Assembly: GCA_947176055.1 (NCBI GenBank)
Contig: CAMWPE010000008.1
Coordinates: 1 to 22,903, forward strand
Length of the DNA stretch: 22,903 nucleotides
Source of the DNA: an uncultured Desulfovibrio sp.
GTDB lineage: Bacteria; Desulfobacterota; Desulfovibrionia; Desulfovibrionales; Desulfovibrionaceae
Direction: 5' to 3'
Shown: positions 13,425-21,445 of the stretch, one piece after another
Layout: the number at the start of each line of letters is the position of its first letter
Numbering within the stretch: position 1 is the first letter of the stretch
The notes under the pieces: model-generated
Told to the model about the DNA's origin: nothing
The model's database searches: none
The model's input: only the letters and a program-made list of their open reading frames with translations
Position numbers and translations under genes: made by a program

Positions 13425-14218
13425 TGATCGAAGGCATTAACATAAGATGCAATGTCGGGCCTTTCGAAGTCCTGCGAAGCCCGCGCGTGGTTTTGACATA
13501 CGCAAGACGCGCCGTTGTCTCAACTTGCGAGATCGTCATTCCGGATCCTGACGGACAAGTCTGCGCGGGGCTGGAAAAGAAACAGAAAGTCAAAATCAGG
13601 TTCGGTCATCGCGGCGAAGGCGGAACATGGCATGAATGGGAAGGGACGATAAAAGATTTCACGGCCGAACTTGACGCCATGCGCGTTTTCTGCGTGGGTC
13701 TTGAACAAGCCCTCATTGATACCAAAATTACCCAGGCCATGCATGGCGAACCGGCGGACATAGTTGCGAAGCGGTTGTTTGGAGCGACGGGCCTGGCGGT
13801 CGACAAAATTGAGATCGAGCCGCAGGTATTTCCGCATATCGTTTTTTCAGATGTGACCGTAGCCCGCGCGATAAAGCAGTTGAGCCAGAGTCTGGAAAGA
13901 TCCTTCGGCATCGACATGTCCGCCCACGCGGTCTGGCTTGGCGAGAACGGACTTTGCTGGTCGGCGGGAAATGAGCCGGGGCCGACCTATATTATTGAGA
14001 CGGCGCAAAATCTCATTTCCTGCTCGCCAAACCCGCGAGGAATGTCCTATGTCGTCTCCACTCTTATCCCAGGCTTGACCGCAAGCATGGAAGTCCGGAT
14101 CAGGGACAAATTGCGGGAATATTCGGAGCTTGTTCGCGCCGAAGAAGTAATTCATACCCTTTCCGGCGATGGCAACACTACTAAAATCGGCTACGGCGTA
14201 AACAGCGGCTGGGGTTAA
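13424..14218 (+). CDS. Baseplate hub protein (Mu gpP / T4 gp27-like)
   Basis: 264 residues from ATG 13424, which overlaps the previous TGA (TTGATGA); a TTG at 13421 is a less likely start. The layout matches hub proteins: an N-terminal barrel with strand CEIVIPDPDGQVCAGLEKKQKVKIRFGHRG and a W-x-G-x-I motif (HEWEGTIKDFTAEL), a helical middle with 'ADIVAKRLFGATGL' and 'LSQSLERSFGIDMS', and a C-terminal barrel. It ends in 'RAEEVIHTLSGDGNTTKIGYG', the final strand seen in Mu-like hubs. At 264 residues it is shorter than Mu P (379), so some loops are missing. It forms the trimer that links the tube to the spike. Confidence 0.75.
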   Translation: MIEGINIRCNVGPFEVLRSPRVVLTYARRAVVSTCEIVIPDPDGQVCAGLEKKQKVKIRFGHRGEGGTWHEWEGTIKDFTAELDAMRVFCVGLEQALIDTKITQAMHGEPADIVAKRLFGATGLAVDKIEIEPQVFPHIVFSDVTVARAIKQLSQSLERSFGIDMSAHAVWLGENGLCWSAGNEPGPTYIIETAQNLISCSPNPRGMSYVVSTLIPGLTASMEVRIRDKLREYSELVRAEEVIHTLSGDGNTTKIGYGVNSGWG

Positions 14219-14219
14219 T

Positions 14220-14957
14220 ATGGCCGAAGAAGATCTGCTTTCCCTTATAAAGCGCTCCGTCGAATTATCGATGCCGGATTTGCGGAGCTATTACCGCGTC
14301 GTCCGTAAGGCTAAAATCGTAGCCTCATACGCGAGCGACGGTCGCTATTACGCCGATGTCCAGCCGCTCCGCAACGACGAGACGCCGGATCCAGCCGAGC
14401 CTGTCATCCCGCAAGTGGAAATTCCTATCATGTGGGGAGGAGCTAACAGGGGTATAGTCTGTCCGCCCGCGACCGGAACGCTTTGCGATTTAAGCTATTA
14501 CGACGGCGATCCCAATTATCCCAGGATCAGTAATTTCCGCTGGCAGGGAAACATGGCTCCGGAATGCGGTCTTGACGAACTGGTGATTCAACAACAGCCT
14601 GGCGTGAGTATAAAAATCGAAAAGGACGGCTCCTGGCTTACCGTTTCGCCGGAAAACTGGACTGTTCAAATCGGCGGCGACGCGACCATCGAGGCATCGG
14701 GCAATGTCATGGTCAAGGCCGGCGGCGACGCCAATATCGAAGCGTCCGGCACATTGACGCTTCAGGCTCCGGAAATAGTCAAAAAGGGAAACGAAACCTG
14801 TTCCGGATCCGGAGGCGGTCGCGGGACGACGATTGAAAACGCCAATCGCACGACCAACGGAACAATCACCTTGAACGGCACGCTCACCGTAAACGGCGAT
14901 ATTTCCTGTTCCGGCAATTCCTTCGCCGCCTCCAGAAGCGGCGGCAGTCCCGATTAG
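14220..14957 (+). CDS. Baseplate spike protein (Mu gp45 / gpV-like)
   Basis: 245 residues. Residues ~30-125 form the OB-like domain of gpV/gp45 (IVASYASDGRYYADVQPL..VEIPIMWGGANRGIVCPPATGTLCDLSYYDGDPNYP). A turn-rich repeat follows (GDATIEASGNVMVKAGGDANIEASGTLTLQAP), typical of the triple-stranded beta-helix of a trimeric spike. The C-terminus adds Gly/Asn/Thr repeats (TTIENANRTTNGTITLNGTLTVNGD). Many gp45/gpV spikes end with an H-x-H motif binding iron. This protein contains no histidine at all, so its tip must be built differently. The start follows the hub stop by one base. It pierces the host outer membrane at contraction. Confidence 0.8.
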   Translation: MAEEDLLSLIKRSVELSMPDLRSYYRVVRKAKIVASYASDGRYYADVQPLRNDETPDPAEPVIPQVEIPIMWGGANRGIVCPPATGTLCDLSYYDGDPNYPRISNFRWQGNMAPECGLDELVIQQQPGVSIKIEKDGSWLTVSPENWTVQIGGDATIEASGNVMVKAGGDANIEASGTLTLQAPEIVKKGNETCSGSGGGRGTTIENANRTTNGTITLNGTLTVNGDISCSGNSFAASRSGGSPD

Positions 14958-14973
14958 TCCCATTCTCATTTTC

Positions 14974-15001
14974 CTTGCGAAAGTCGAATTTCTTTTGCAA
15001 G
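14974..15001 (+). other. Hairpin in the gap between spike and gp46-like genes
   Basis: CTTGCGAAA (14974-14982) pairs with TTTTGCAAG (14993-15001) over 9 bases with one G-U wobble, loop of 10. It lies in a 93-base AT-richer gap, one of very few gaps in the late operon. It has no T tract after it, so it is not a clear terminator; it could be an RNA stability or processing element. Confidence 0.5.
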
Positions 15002-15050
15002 ACGCGCTTATATTCCCTCCTGTAATCCCGTTTTTTGCTAGTCTTTCCCC

Positions 15051-15527
15051 ATGACCGGATTATGGGGACAAGATATAGCTCTCGATGACGACTGTCAGGC
15101 GAAAGCGGCGGCCAATGGCGAGCTTGTTCTTACTTCGGATGTCGATACCGGCGTCCAGGATATAAGACTCAGGCTAATGACCTATCTGGGCTCCCTCTTT
15201 TACGACCTGGATTTTGGCTCCCTGATTCCGGACTGGTTTTACGAAGAGTCGACGACCCTGACAAGGGACGCGTTCGTCGCCGAGCTGATTTCGCGCGTCG
15301 AATCGGATCCAAGGGTCGCCGTCGGCTCGGTTTCCGCTAAAATTATCGCCTGGGACGCAAAAAGTATCTCCGCGACCATCGACTGGAAATTTATCTCTGA
15401 GGATCAGCCGATGAACCTAGTCCTCCAGTACGACAAGGACATACGCCAGCTGATTGTGTCGGATGGTCGCCGCCGCGCTCCGAATCCGATCAAGATTACA
15501 GAATCCGAAAAAAAGGTATGGGGATAG
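15051..15527 (+). CDS. Baseplate wedge protein (Mu gp46 / gp25-like)
   Basis: 158 residues. The N-terminus (GQDIALDDDCQAKAAANGELVLTSDVDTGVQDIRLRLMTYLGSLFYDLDFGSLIPDW) follows the gp46/gp25 pattern, with the characteristic 'D-v-x-t-x-v-q-x-i-r-l-R-L-x-T' and 'G-S-L-F-Y-D-x-x-F-G-S'. The C-terminal half contains 'SRVESDPRVAVGSVSAKII' and strands. The start is set by this alignment, but unlike its neighbours it has no visible Shine-Dalgarno: the bases before the ATG are GCTAGTCTTTCCCC. A CCTCC at 15017-15021 is the reverse sense of a ribosome site. It forms the inner wedge ring around the tube. Confidence 0.75.
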   Translation: MTGLWGQDIALDDDCQAKAAANGELVLTSDVDTGVQDIRLRLMTYLGSLFYDLDFGSLIPDWFYEESTTLTRDAFVAELISRVESDPRVAVGSVSAKIIAWDAKSISATIDWKFISEDQPMNLVLQYDKDIRQLIVSDGRRRAPNPIKITESEKKVWG

Positions 15528-15528
15528 A

Positions 15529-16686
15529 ATGAGCGTCCGTCTGGACAGGGATATAGACGATATAAGAGCCGCTCTGTACGAGCGCATCGAAGCCGTTCAG
15601 GACGAGTACGCCGCCAAGGGCTGGCTTCCCAGACGTCTCAATCTGAACAAGGGCGTCGCTCGCGGGATCATTGAAATATTCGCCTGGGGAAGCTGGCAAA
15701 TTTATAATCTTTTGTCCCTTGTCCACAGGGAGGCCATACCCTCCGAGTCTTCCGGCGAATGGCTTGATCTGCACGCCAGCCAGGTGGATTTGACGAGAAA
15801 GCCCGCTACTAAAGCCAAAGGCAACGTTCTCTTTTATCGCGCCGAAAACATGAGCCTTGGCAATATCCGCATACCTCAAGGCAGAATCCTGCGAACTCCT
15901 CCGGACGGCGAAGGGAATGTCTATCGCTTTGTCACAGATCAGCTCGCGGTGTTGCCCGAAGGAGCAAAGTCCGTCGCCGTCCCTGTCACAGCCGAAGAAT
16001 ACGGACAGGGATCGAACGCCACAGTCGGCCAGATCTGCGAGCTCGTAACGCCCGTTGAGGGGATCGGAGCCGTCTCCAATTCAGCCGACTGGCTAACCGA
16101 CGAGGGGGCTGACGAAGAAGGCGACGTATCCTTGCGCGAGCGCTATAAACTTGCCTGGAAATCGCAAGCCGGCGTTACCCGGGCGGCCTATGAAAAAGCC
16201 GCTTATTCCGTTCCCGGCGTCCTTTATGTCCATGTCGCGGATCAGCATCCGCGCGGCGAGGGCACCGTCGATGTCATTATCCAGGGATCCGCCGGTATGC
16301 CCACAGCCAATCTTCTCAAAAAAGTCCGCGAAGCCCTGGACGACGCCATCGTCATCAACCACGATCTTGAAGTAAAAGCTCCCAGACCGGTCAACATCAA
16401 TGTCCAGGGCGTAATCGAAATTCTCGCCGGCAACGCTAAAGAAATAATAACCGATGTCGAAAACGCGGTCAGAAAGATGTTTTCCTCCACTGAAGCCGAC
16501 GAGCTTCCGCGCTTCTCGCTGGGCAAGGACGTTGTCCGCGACAGATTGGCCGCGGGCTTCATAAACATGAAATCGGTCAAGCGCGTGAGATGGCAGTCCC
16601 CGACCGGCGATATTACCATCGAACCTGATCAATTGCCTGTCCTCAATTCCCTCAAATTTACCATCGACTGGGTTTCGGAGCCGTGA
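15529..16686 (+). CDS. Baseplate J-like protein (Mu gp47 / gp6-like)
   Basis: 385 residues from ATG 15529, two bases after the previous TAG. A longer frame opens at 15454 but overlaps the preceding gene. It has the baseplate-J hallmarks: 'SSGEWLDLHASQVDLTRKPATKAKGNVLFYRAE', then 'IPQGRILRTPPDGEGNVYRFVTDQLAVLPEGAKSVAVPVTAEEYGQGSNATVGQI' (the i-p-x-G-t-x-l region and the x-G-x-x-x-N-x-x-x-G pattern), followed by the 'GADEEGDVSLRERY' and 'AAYEKAAYSVPGVLYVHVADQHPRGEGTVDVIIQG' segments. This protein makes the outer ring of the wedge. It ends 4 bases inside the next gene (GTGA). Confidence 0.85.
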   Translation: MSVRLDRDIDDIRAALYERIEAVQDEYAAKGWLPRRLNLNKGVARGIIEIFAWGSWQIYNLLSLVHREAIPSESSGEWLDLHASQVDLTRKPATKAKGNVLFYRAENMSLGNIRIPQGRILRTPPDGEGNVYRFVTDQLAVLPEGAKSVAVPVTAEEYGQGSNATVGQICELVTPVEGIGAVSNSADWLTDEGADEEGDVSLRERYKLAWKSQAGVTRAAYEKAAYSVPGVLYVHVADQHPRGEGTVDVIIQGSAGMPTANLLKKVREALDDAIVINHDLEVKAPRPVNINVQGVIEILAGNAKEIITDVENAVRKMFSSTEADELPRFSLGKDVVRDRLAAGFINMKSVKRVRWQSPTGDITIEPDQLPVLNSLKFTIDWVSEP

Positions 16687-17402
16687 GCGCCTTTTGGAAA
16701 TATTTTCATGACCGCCTGAACTGGTCGCTTATTTTCAATCCCGGGTCGGTCTCGGCCATCGTCAAGGGTCTCGCCCTGGAATTTGACCGGACGAGGGAAG
16801 ATATCGTCTGGTTAAGACGGCAATGGACGCCGATAACCTGCGAGGAAAATCGCGTAGCCTTGTTCGGCGATAGTCGGGGCGTCCCAAGAACGCGGAGCGA
16901 CACCGACGCCACCTATAAAAACCGGGTGATCAACGCCTATCGATGGCACAAGCTAGGCGGCAAGATTCGCGGCGTCGAAAAAATCTATCTTGAAAACGAT
17001 TTTATAACAAAGATCTTGAACGCCTCCGATCCCGAGCTGTGGGCGCATTTCCGCGTCTGGATTGACGTCAATAACACGGTCTTTGGGCCGGACGCGGCCG
17101 AACTGTCCTGGTTTCTGGCCAACGAGTACAAGCCTGGACGCTCCAAAATCGAATATTTCATCACGTCCATAAATCTCGATCTGGAAGAATACGTCGGCGT
17201 CGGCGTGACGGGCTTAAGCTCGCTCCGCAGTCATATCTATTTCCCGCCGCCGTCTCCTCCGGAAATGAACGCGCGACTTGGCGTTGGCGTCGGCGGGGTC
17301 ACGTCCGCTGTATATAAATTAAGCGGCTATGCGCCGCCCGCGTCGGACAATACCAAATTGAGCGTCGTGACGCGCACGTCCTTCCAAATTGGAACTCAAT
17401 AA
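16683..17402 (+). CDS. Tail protein I-like (Mu gp48 position)
   Basis: 239 residues with a GTG start at 16683 overlapping the previous stop (GTGA). The sequence 'ALEFDRTREDIVWLRRQWTPITCEENRVALFGDSRGVPRTRSDTDATYKNRVINAYRWHKLGGKIRGVEKI' resembles the gpI/gp48 class of small baseplate proteins, which carry the tail fibres. These often have 'R.a.i..s..~.r..gT..gl..~' at this place. The C-terminal half has Gly-rich repeats (LGVGVGGVTSAVYKLSGYAPP). The neighbours (gp47-like before, tail-collar fibre after) fit well. A 15-base spacer with ACGGAG follows before the fibre gene. Confidence 0.65.
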   Translation: MSAFWKYFHDRLNWSLIFNPGSVSAIVKGLALEFDRTREDIVWLRRQWTPITCEENRVALFGDSRGVPRTRSDTDATYKNRVINAYRWHKLGGKIRGVEKIYLENDFITKILNASDPELWAHFRVWIDVNNTVFGPDAAELSWFLANEYKPGRSKIEYFITSINLDLEEYVGVGVTGLSSLRSHIYFPPPSPPEMNARLGVGVGGVTSAVYKLSGYAPPASDNTKLSVVTRTSFQIGTQ

Positions 17403-17420
17403 TTTTACACGGAGATATTT

Positions 17421-18134
17421 ATGGCATCGACTTATTACGCTGTCCTGACCGACGCGGGCGCCGCTCTTGAAGCGCGGGCGCTAGCCCTTGGCAAGGCCGT
17501 TGTACTTACCAAGATCGCCGTCGGCGACGCCAATCTGAAAGACGTTACTCCGCTCTCGAGCGTGACAAGACTTGTCCATGAAGTGCATCGCAGACCAATC
17601 GACTCCCGCGACAGGGACAGGAATGATCCGAAAATCGCCCTCCTGCACTGCACCATTCCCGCCGACGTGGGCGGCTGGTGGATCTACGAAGTAGGCGTAA
17701 TCGGTCATCTCGAGGGCGAAACGACGGAAGTCCTCTACGCGTATGCCAATCACGGGAAATATTATAAAGTCCTGCCGCAGGATGGCCAGCTCATCACACA
17801 TGAAATAACGATTCCGATTATCCAGAGCACCAACGCCGAACTCACCATCGAGCTGTCGGACGAAGGATACATCACTCGCAGGGACTTTCTCTACCCTCTT
17901 CGCGCTACCTGGACCATCGCGGCGGCGGTCGCGGCCGGCGGTTATCTGGCTTTTCCATCCGGCATCGACTACAGGCCATCAAAAAACAGGATCGAGCTTC
18001 ATTGGCTTGGACTCAAGCTTTCGCCGGACAAGGATTTTCAGGAAGTGTCCGCCGGAGGAGCGGCCAGTATGTCGGTAAAACTGTTGTTCGCCGCCGACGC
18101 CGGCGACGAGTTCCAGGTGGAAATTTACAAGTAA
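17421..18134 (+). CDS. Tail-collar fibre protein
   Basis: 237 residues; the first ~160 follow the phage tail-collar fibre family (PF12571-like): 'TYYAVLTDAGAALEARALALGKAVVLTKIAVGDAN', then 'LVHEVHRRPIDSRDRDRNDPKIALLHCTIPADVGGWWIYEVGVIG' with the conserved G-G-W/F-x-I-x-E-x-G-x-x, and 'TIELSDEGYITRRDF'. The last 60 residues differ from the family and contain LHWLGLKLSPDKDFQEVSAGGAASMSVKLLFAADAGDEFQV. This protein probably links the baseplate to the distal fibres. ACGGAG lies before the ATG. Confidence 0.8.
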   Translation: MASTYYAVLTDAGAALEARALALGKAVVLTKIAVGDANLKDVTPLSSVTRLVHEVHRRPIDSRDRDRNDPKIALLHCTIPADVGGWWIYEVGVIGHLEGETTEVLYAYANHGKYYKVLPQDGQLITHEITIPIIQSTNAELTIELSDEGYITRRDFLYPLRATWTIAAAVAAGGYLAFPSGIDYRPSKNRIELHWLGLKLSPDKDFQEVSAGGAASMSVKLLFAADAGDEFQVEIYK

Positions 18135-18144
18135 GGAGTCGCGC

Positions 18145-19353
18145 GTGGCCAGACCAGCTCTAATAGACAAACTTTTTCAGATCGGGAAATGGGTATTCAA
18201 AAAAGAGCTGATACCCCTTGACGATCTGCTTGGCGATATGGCCGGCAACGGACTGACCGTCCTCTCGAACAAATTGAACGTCGATTTCGCCGCCATGCCG
18301 AAAGCGCAGATTCGTCAGCTTGTGCTGGGGATGATCCAGACCGGCGGCGGGCTCATGGTCGATTCTCAAGATAAAATTTACTTCGATCCGGAAAGCATGG
18401 ACACGGCTGTCTTCGAAAAGATGATGAAGACTTTGAAGCTTCCCATCTGGCTGACAAAAAACACCACTTTTTATGTCGATAAATCGCACGCCAACGCCGG
18501 AAACACTCTTATCGAAGGTCGCGGTCTGTCCCGCAATCTGCCATTCGCCTCGATCCAGCCGTGCATAAGTTTTGTCTGCGAAAATTATAATTTTGCCTCA
18601 AATATCGTCAAAATTGAGATCAACGACGGCGTTTACGAAGAAGCTATAACTCTGATGGATTATGCCCGCACAACGGGCGCTTTGCAGTTATGGCCGAGAA
18701 ATCTTGGCTCGACCAGAACCGTGACAATCCGGAATCCCGCCAATACTCATTCGCCGACTGTCTCCGTGGCCGGAACGGGCTCGTACAGCCTTTATGAGCT
18801 GAATGTTGAACATGTCGTTTACCCGTCGTCCAGCGCCGTTTATAGCGGCGCGATAATCGCCGAAACAGCTTGCGACTTGCTTCTGTTCGGCATGAGCCTT
18901 GAGATTAAAAACGCCGCCGGCGCGTTTCCAGATGGCGGTCGGGCGACCATCAGCCTCCTTTCGTCGGGCGGAGGTTGTCTAACCCAAATCAGGGCTGGCG
19001 TCAGCTTGCCCACTCTATTGACTACGCCTGCTCAAGCCAAAGAGGGCGTCAGTATAGTTGGACTTCAGGCTACGGCCAACGGCACAATTTACTTAAGAAA
19101 CGGGTATACCATCTCAAAGGCTATTTGTTCCGGCCATTATCTGTATTTCGCTCGCGCGAATCTCAGGGGTATTATAGCCTTAACAGGATCCGGCGACACA
19201 TTCTCGTTTGAGGTCGCGCCCGGCAAGAGCGTCACAGGACAAAGGTACGATTGCAAGGATGGCGGCTCCATCACTTGCAGACAAGGCCCGGACTATTTCC
19301 CTGGCAGTATCGCCGGTAAAGTCGAACCTGAATCTTACTGCTCCTATTTATAA
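18145..19353 (+). CDS. Tail fibre / receptor-binding protein 1
   Basis: 402 residues with a GTG start at 18145, AAGGAG upstream. The first ~60 residues (RPALIDKLFQIGKWVFKKELIP..AGNGLTVLSNKL..MP) are shared with the following gene and form a probable attachment domain. Residues ~95-340 are strand- and turn-rich with repeated short strands ('TNGTIYLRNGYTISKAI', 'FPGSIAGKVEP'), the pattern of beta-helix or pectate-lyase-like fibres. No enzymatic motif is clear. The stop overlaps the next start (TAATG). This protein is likely the first of two alternative or joined host-recognition fibres. Confidence 0.6.
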   Translation: MARPALIDKLFQIGKWVFKKELIPLDDLLGDMAGNGLTVLSNKLNVDFAAMPKAQIRQLVLGMIQTGGGLMVDSQDKIYFDPESMDTAVFEKMMKTLKLPIWLTKNTTFYVDKSHANAGNTLIEGRGLSRNLPFASIQPCISFVCENYNFASNIVKIEINDGVYEEAITLMDYARTTGALQLWPRNLGSTRTVTIRNPANTHSPTVSVAGTGSYSLYELNVEHVVYPSSSAVYSGAIIAETACDLLLFGMSLEIKNAAGAFPDGGRATISLLSSGGGCLTQIRAGVSLPTLLTTPAQAKEGVSIVGLQATANGTIYLRNGYTISKAICSGHYLYFARANLRGIIALTGSGDTFSFEVAPGKSVTGQRYDCKDGGSITCRQGPDYFPGSIAGKVEPESYCSYL

Positions 19354-20891
19354 TGAGACCAGCTATAATAGAAAAACTGTGCAAGCCTGGCGAATGGCTT
19401 TTTAAAAAAGGGCTTATTCCGGTAATGGAGATTCTCCCCGACATCGCCGGCGCCGGCCTGAAAGTGGCTTCAAACAAGCTCGCCGCGGATTATTCGGTAA
19501 TGCCGCCTCCGACGGCGACGCAAGTTCTCCTCGCCGACGGCGACACTGTGGAAAACCGGCTCGCGACCCTGAAGGCTTCCGTCGATCAAGCGAAGACGCA
19601 AGCCAACAACGGGGCGTCCGGCGCGGAATCCGCGCTCGCGTCCGTCGCCGCCATGCAATCGACATTGAACGCGACATCAACCGTCGCGCAAGACGCTAAA
19701 ACAAAGGCGCTTGAGGCGAAAAGTATCGCCGCGGATGCCCTGTTCAGAATCGCGAAATATTACGCGCCCAGCTCGCTGGCGACCGCCGACAGCGCGTTGG
19801 ACGGAGTATTTTTGATCAGTCGCTCGAAAGCGGGCCTCGAAGGCGACGGCTTTGTTTTTATAATCCAGACTTTCTTCCAGGAAATATCAGCCGACGCAAA
19901 CCGCTCCCAGCTCGCCATCGCTTACAATGGCTCTGGAGTATGGCAGAGAGCGTATTCGGCCGGCGTCTGGACAGCCTGGATAGGTCTTGCAACCGACGCG
20001 ATAGCCACGCAATCGTCAAAGGGCCTGATGAGCGCGACGGACAAAGCTCGGCTTGACGCCCTTTATAATGGCGCCCAAGGCTCGTCGGTCATGAATATCG
20101 CCGGAAGAATTCGTGTGGGAATTGAAAATCCCCATAGCGAATTGCATTCAGATTCCATTCGCCTCTTTGACGAAAACGGTCTTCAAAGAGGCGGCATGTA
20201 TATCTCCATTGGAGAAAACTGGAGTAGTTGCTGGTTCAGATCCTCCTGTCCCGGCGCGTCCGGAGGCTCCAAGGTCGGCCTGTTCTCCATTGTTGTAAAC
20301 AATTTGGGCCAGGGTTATCCCGAGTTTACTGGCGTGGCTGCTCCAGCCAGTCTTCCGAATTCGGCTGTGGCGCTAGTGGGCTATGTCAATTCCCGCGCGG
20401 CGTCGGCGGCTAACGCGCTAGTCGGCGGCGAAGCCATTGAAGTTCTGCGGACTCTAGAAGAACAAGTCTCCGTTTCGGAAACTGAACATCCGGAAAGCGA
20501 GGAAACCGGCGAGTCGGATCCCAGCCTGGAGCTTGCAAAACAACGCTATATCGTAGCTCTGAACGACGAGGCGAGGGCCGCGATTTTCGGCGGCCATATG
20601 TTCGAACTCGACGAAGCCGCGTATATCGCTTCAACCAGTCTCTATGATCAACTAAACCTGACGGATTTGGCGACACTGGCTATCGTGTTTCCCCACGATC
20701 CCGTAACCATCCATTGCATGACCGCCGACGGCGAAGACACTGATCTGGAAATTTCCGCGTCGGCTTATCTTCAAATTTATCGCGATTTCGTCCGGCGTCG
20801 AGTTTCAATCCTCGCGGCCTGTCGCGAAAAAAAGCGGGAAATCAAGCAAGCGACTTCGGAAGAAGAAGCGAAACAAATCTATACGCGATAA
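19353..20891 (+). CDS. Tail fibre protein 2, with paralogous N-terminus and DUF4376-like C-terminus
   Basis: 512 residues. The N-terminal ~60 residues repeat the previous gene's anchor (RPAIIEKLCKPGEWLFKKGLIP..AGAGLKVASNKL..MP). Residues ~80-130 form an Ala-rich coiled coil (KASVDQAKTQANNGASGAESALASVAAMQ), then a strand-rich region with 'SSKGLMSATDKARLD', a motif common in tail fibres. The C-terminal ~110 residues, from about 395 (LAKQRYIVALNDEARAAIFGGHMFELDEAAYI.. RRRVSILAACREKKREIKQATSEEEAKQI), resemble DUF4376, which is usual in fibre-assembly proteins. No ribosome site is visible, so it is translated by coupling to the previous gene. Confidence 0.65.
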   Translation: MRPAIIEKLCKPGEWLFKKGLIPVMEILPDIAGAGLKVASNKLAADYSVMPPPTATQVLLADGDTVENRLATLKASVDQAKTQANNGASGAESALASVAAMQSTLNATSTVAQDAKTKALEAKSIAADALFRIAKYYAPSSLATADSALDGVFLISRSKAGLEGDGFVFIIQTFFQEISADANRSQLAIAYNGSGVWQRAYSAGVWTAWIGLATDAIATQSSKGLMSATDKARLDALYNGAQGSSVMNIAGRIRVGIENPHSELHSDSIRLFDENGLQRGGMYISIGENWSSCWFRSSCPGASGGSKVGLFSIVVNNLGQGYPEFTGVAAPASLPNSAVALVGYVNSRAASAANALVGGEAIEVLRTLEEQVSVSETEHPESEETGESDPSLELAKQRYIVALNDEARAAIFGGHMFELDEAAYIASTSLYDQLNLTDLATLAIVFPHDPVTIHCMTADGEDTDLEISASAYLQIYRDFVRRRVSILAACREKKREIKQATSEEEAKQIYTR

Positions 20892-20901
20892 GGAGCAGAG
20901 C

Positions 20902-21270
20902 ATGGAAAGAGTAGTTTACGAACTTATTGACGGACGTTACTGGGATACCGGCAAAGCCGCTTTTATGCGTCCAGACGAGGTTGACGAAAATATCGAACGT
21001 ATACGCCTGATATCAGCCGAGGGGGAGTCAGACGAGAAATACCTTGCGAAAACGCTCGAATTTTACGGTTTCGCGCTTGGCGAAGTCGCTATCCACGCGT
21101 CTTCGGAAACGATCAAAAAGGAACTCAAGAGGCTTGACGAAGAGTACCTGACCCCGCGAACCCTGGCCGATCTTGCCTGCGGAGACGAATACGCCAAAGC
21201 GCTGTGGCGCAAGCATGAGCGACTGGCCGAACCCTTGAGAAAAAGGCTTGAAGAGCTGGCGAGCGAATAA
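20902..21270 (+). CDS. Probable small fibre-assembly-type protein
   Basis: 122 residues with AAGGAG before the ATG. It begins MERVVYELIDGRYWDTGKAAFM, which is similar in style to the start of fibre assembly proteins (tyrosine-rich strand followed by 'W-d-t-x-x-x-f-v/m'). The rest is helical and charged (KKELKRLDEEYLTPRTLADLACGDEYAKALWRKHERLAEPLRKRLEELA). It is the last gene before the terminator at 21278-21306, as is usual for fibre chaperones. The family assignment is tentative. Confidence 0.5.
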   Translation: MERVVYELIDGRYWDTGKAAFMRPDEVDENIERIRLISAEGESDEKYLAKTLEFYGFALGEVAIHASSETIKKELKRLDEEYLTPRTLADLACGDEYAKALWRKHERLAEPLRKRLEELASE

Positions 21271-21277
21271 TCCTTTA

Positions 21278-21306
21278 AAGCCTCCTAATCCGGGAGGCTT
21301 CTATTT
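21278..21306 (+). terminator. Rho-independent terminator of the late operon
   Basis: AAGCCTCC (21278-21285), loop TAATCCG, GGAGGCTT (21293-21300), then CTATTTTT. It is an 8-bp perfect stem with a T-rich tail. It follows the last fibre gene by 7 bases and separates the structural operon from the amidoligase unit. Confidence 0.85.
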
Positions 21307-21345
21307 TTAATCCGTTTATTTTCCTGTTATTATACATAAATCCCT

Positions 21346-21432
21346 GATTTTCAAATTATGACGCGAAAATGACTTGCATCTTCGAAAACTCTACGCAATG
21401 TAACACACGCGAAGAGAATTTCATTGAAAATC
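21346..21432 (+). promoter_or_regulatory. Leader/promoter region of the amidoligase unit with distant inverted repeat
   Basis: GATTTTCAA (21346-21354) and TTGAAAATC (21424-21432) are perfect 9-base inverted copies 69 bases apart, framing an AT-rich region. Between them, TTGCAT (21373) with AATGTA 17 bases later could be a weak sigma70 promoter. The gene's AAGGAG site follows the right copy directly. A role is not proven. Confidence 0.35.
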
Positions 21433-21445
21433 AAGGAGTTGAGAA

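Noticed and set aside
15454..15528. Longer start for the baseplate J-like gene
   Set aside because: It would overlap the gp46-like gene by 74 bases, and the family pattern begins at the ATG at 15529.
17421..21270. Mu-like invertible fibre segment
   Set aside because: No inverted recombination sites and no invertase gene in the window; the two fibre genes are in the same direction.
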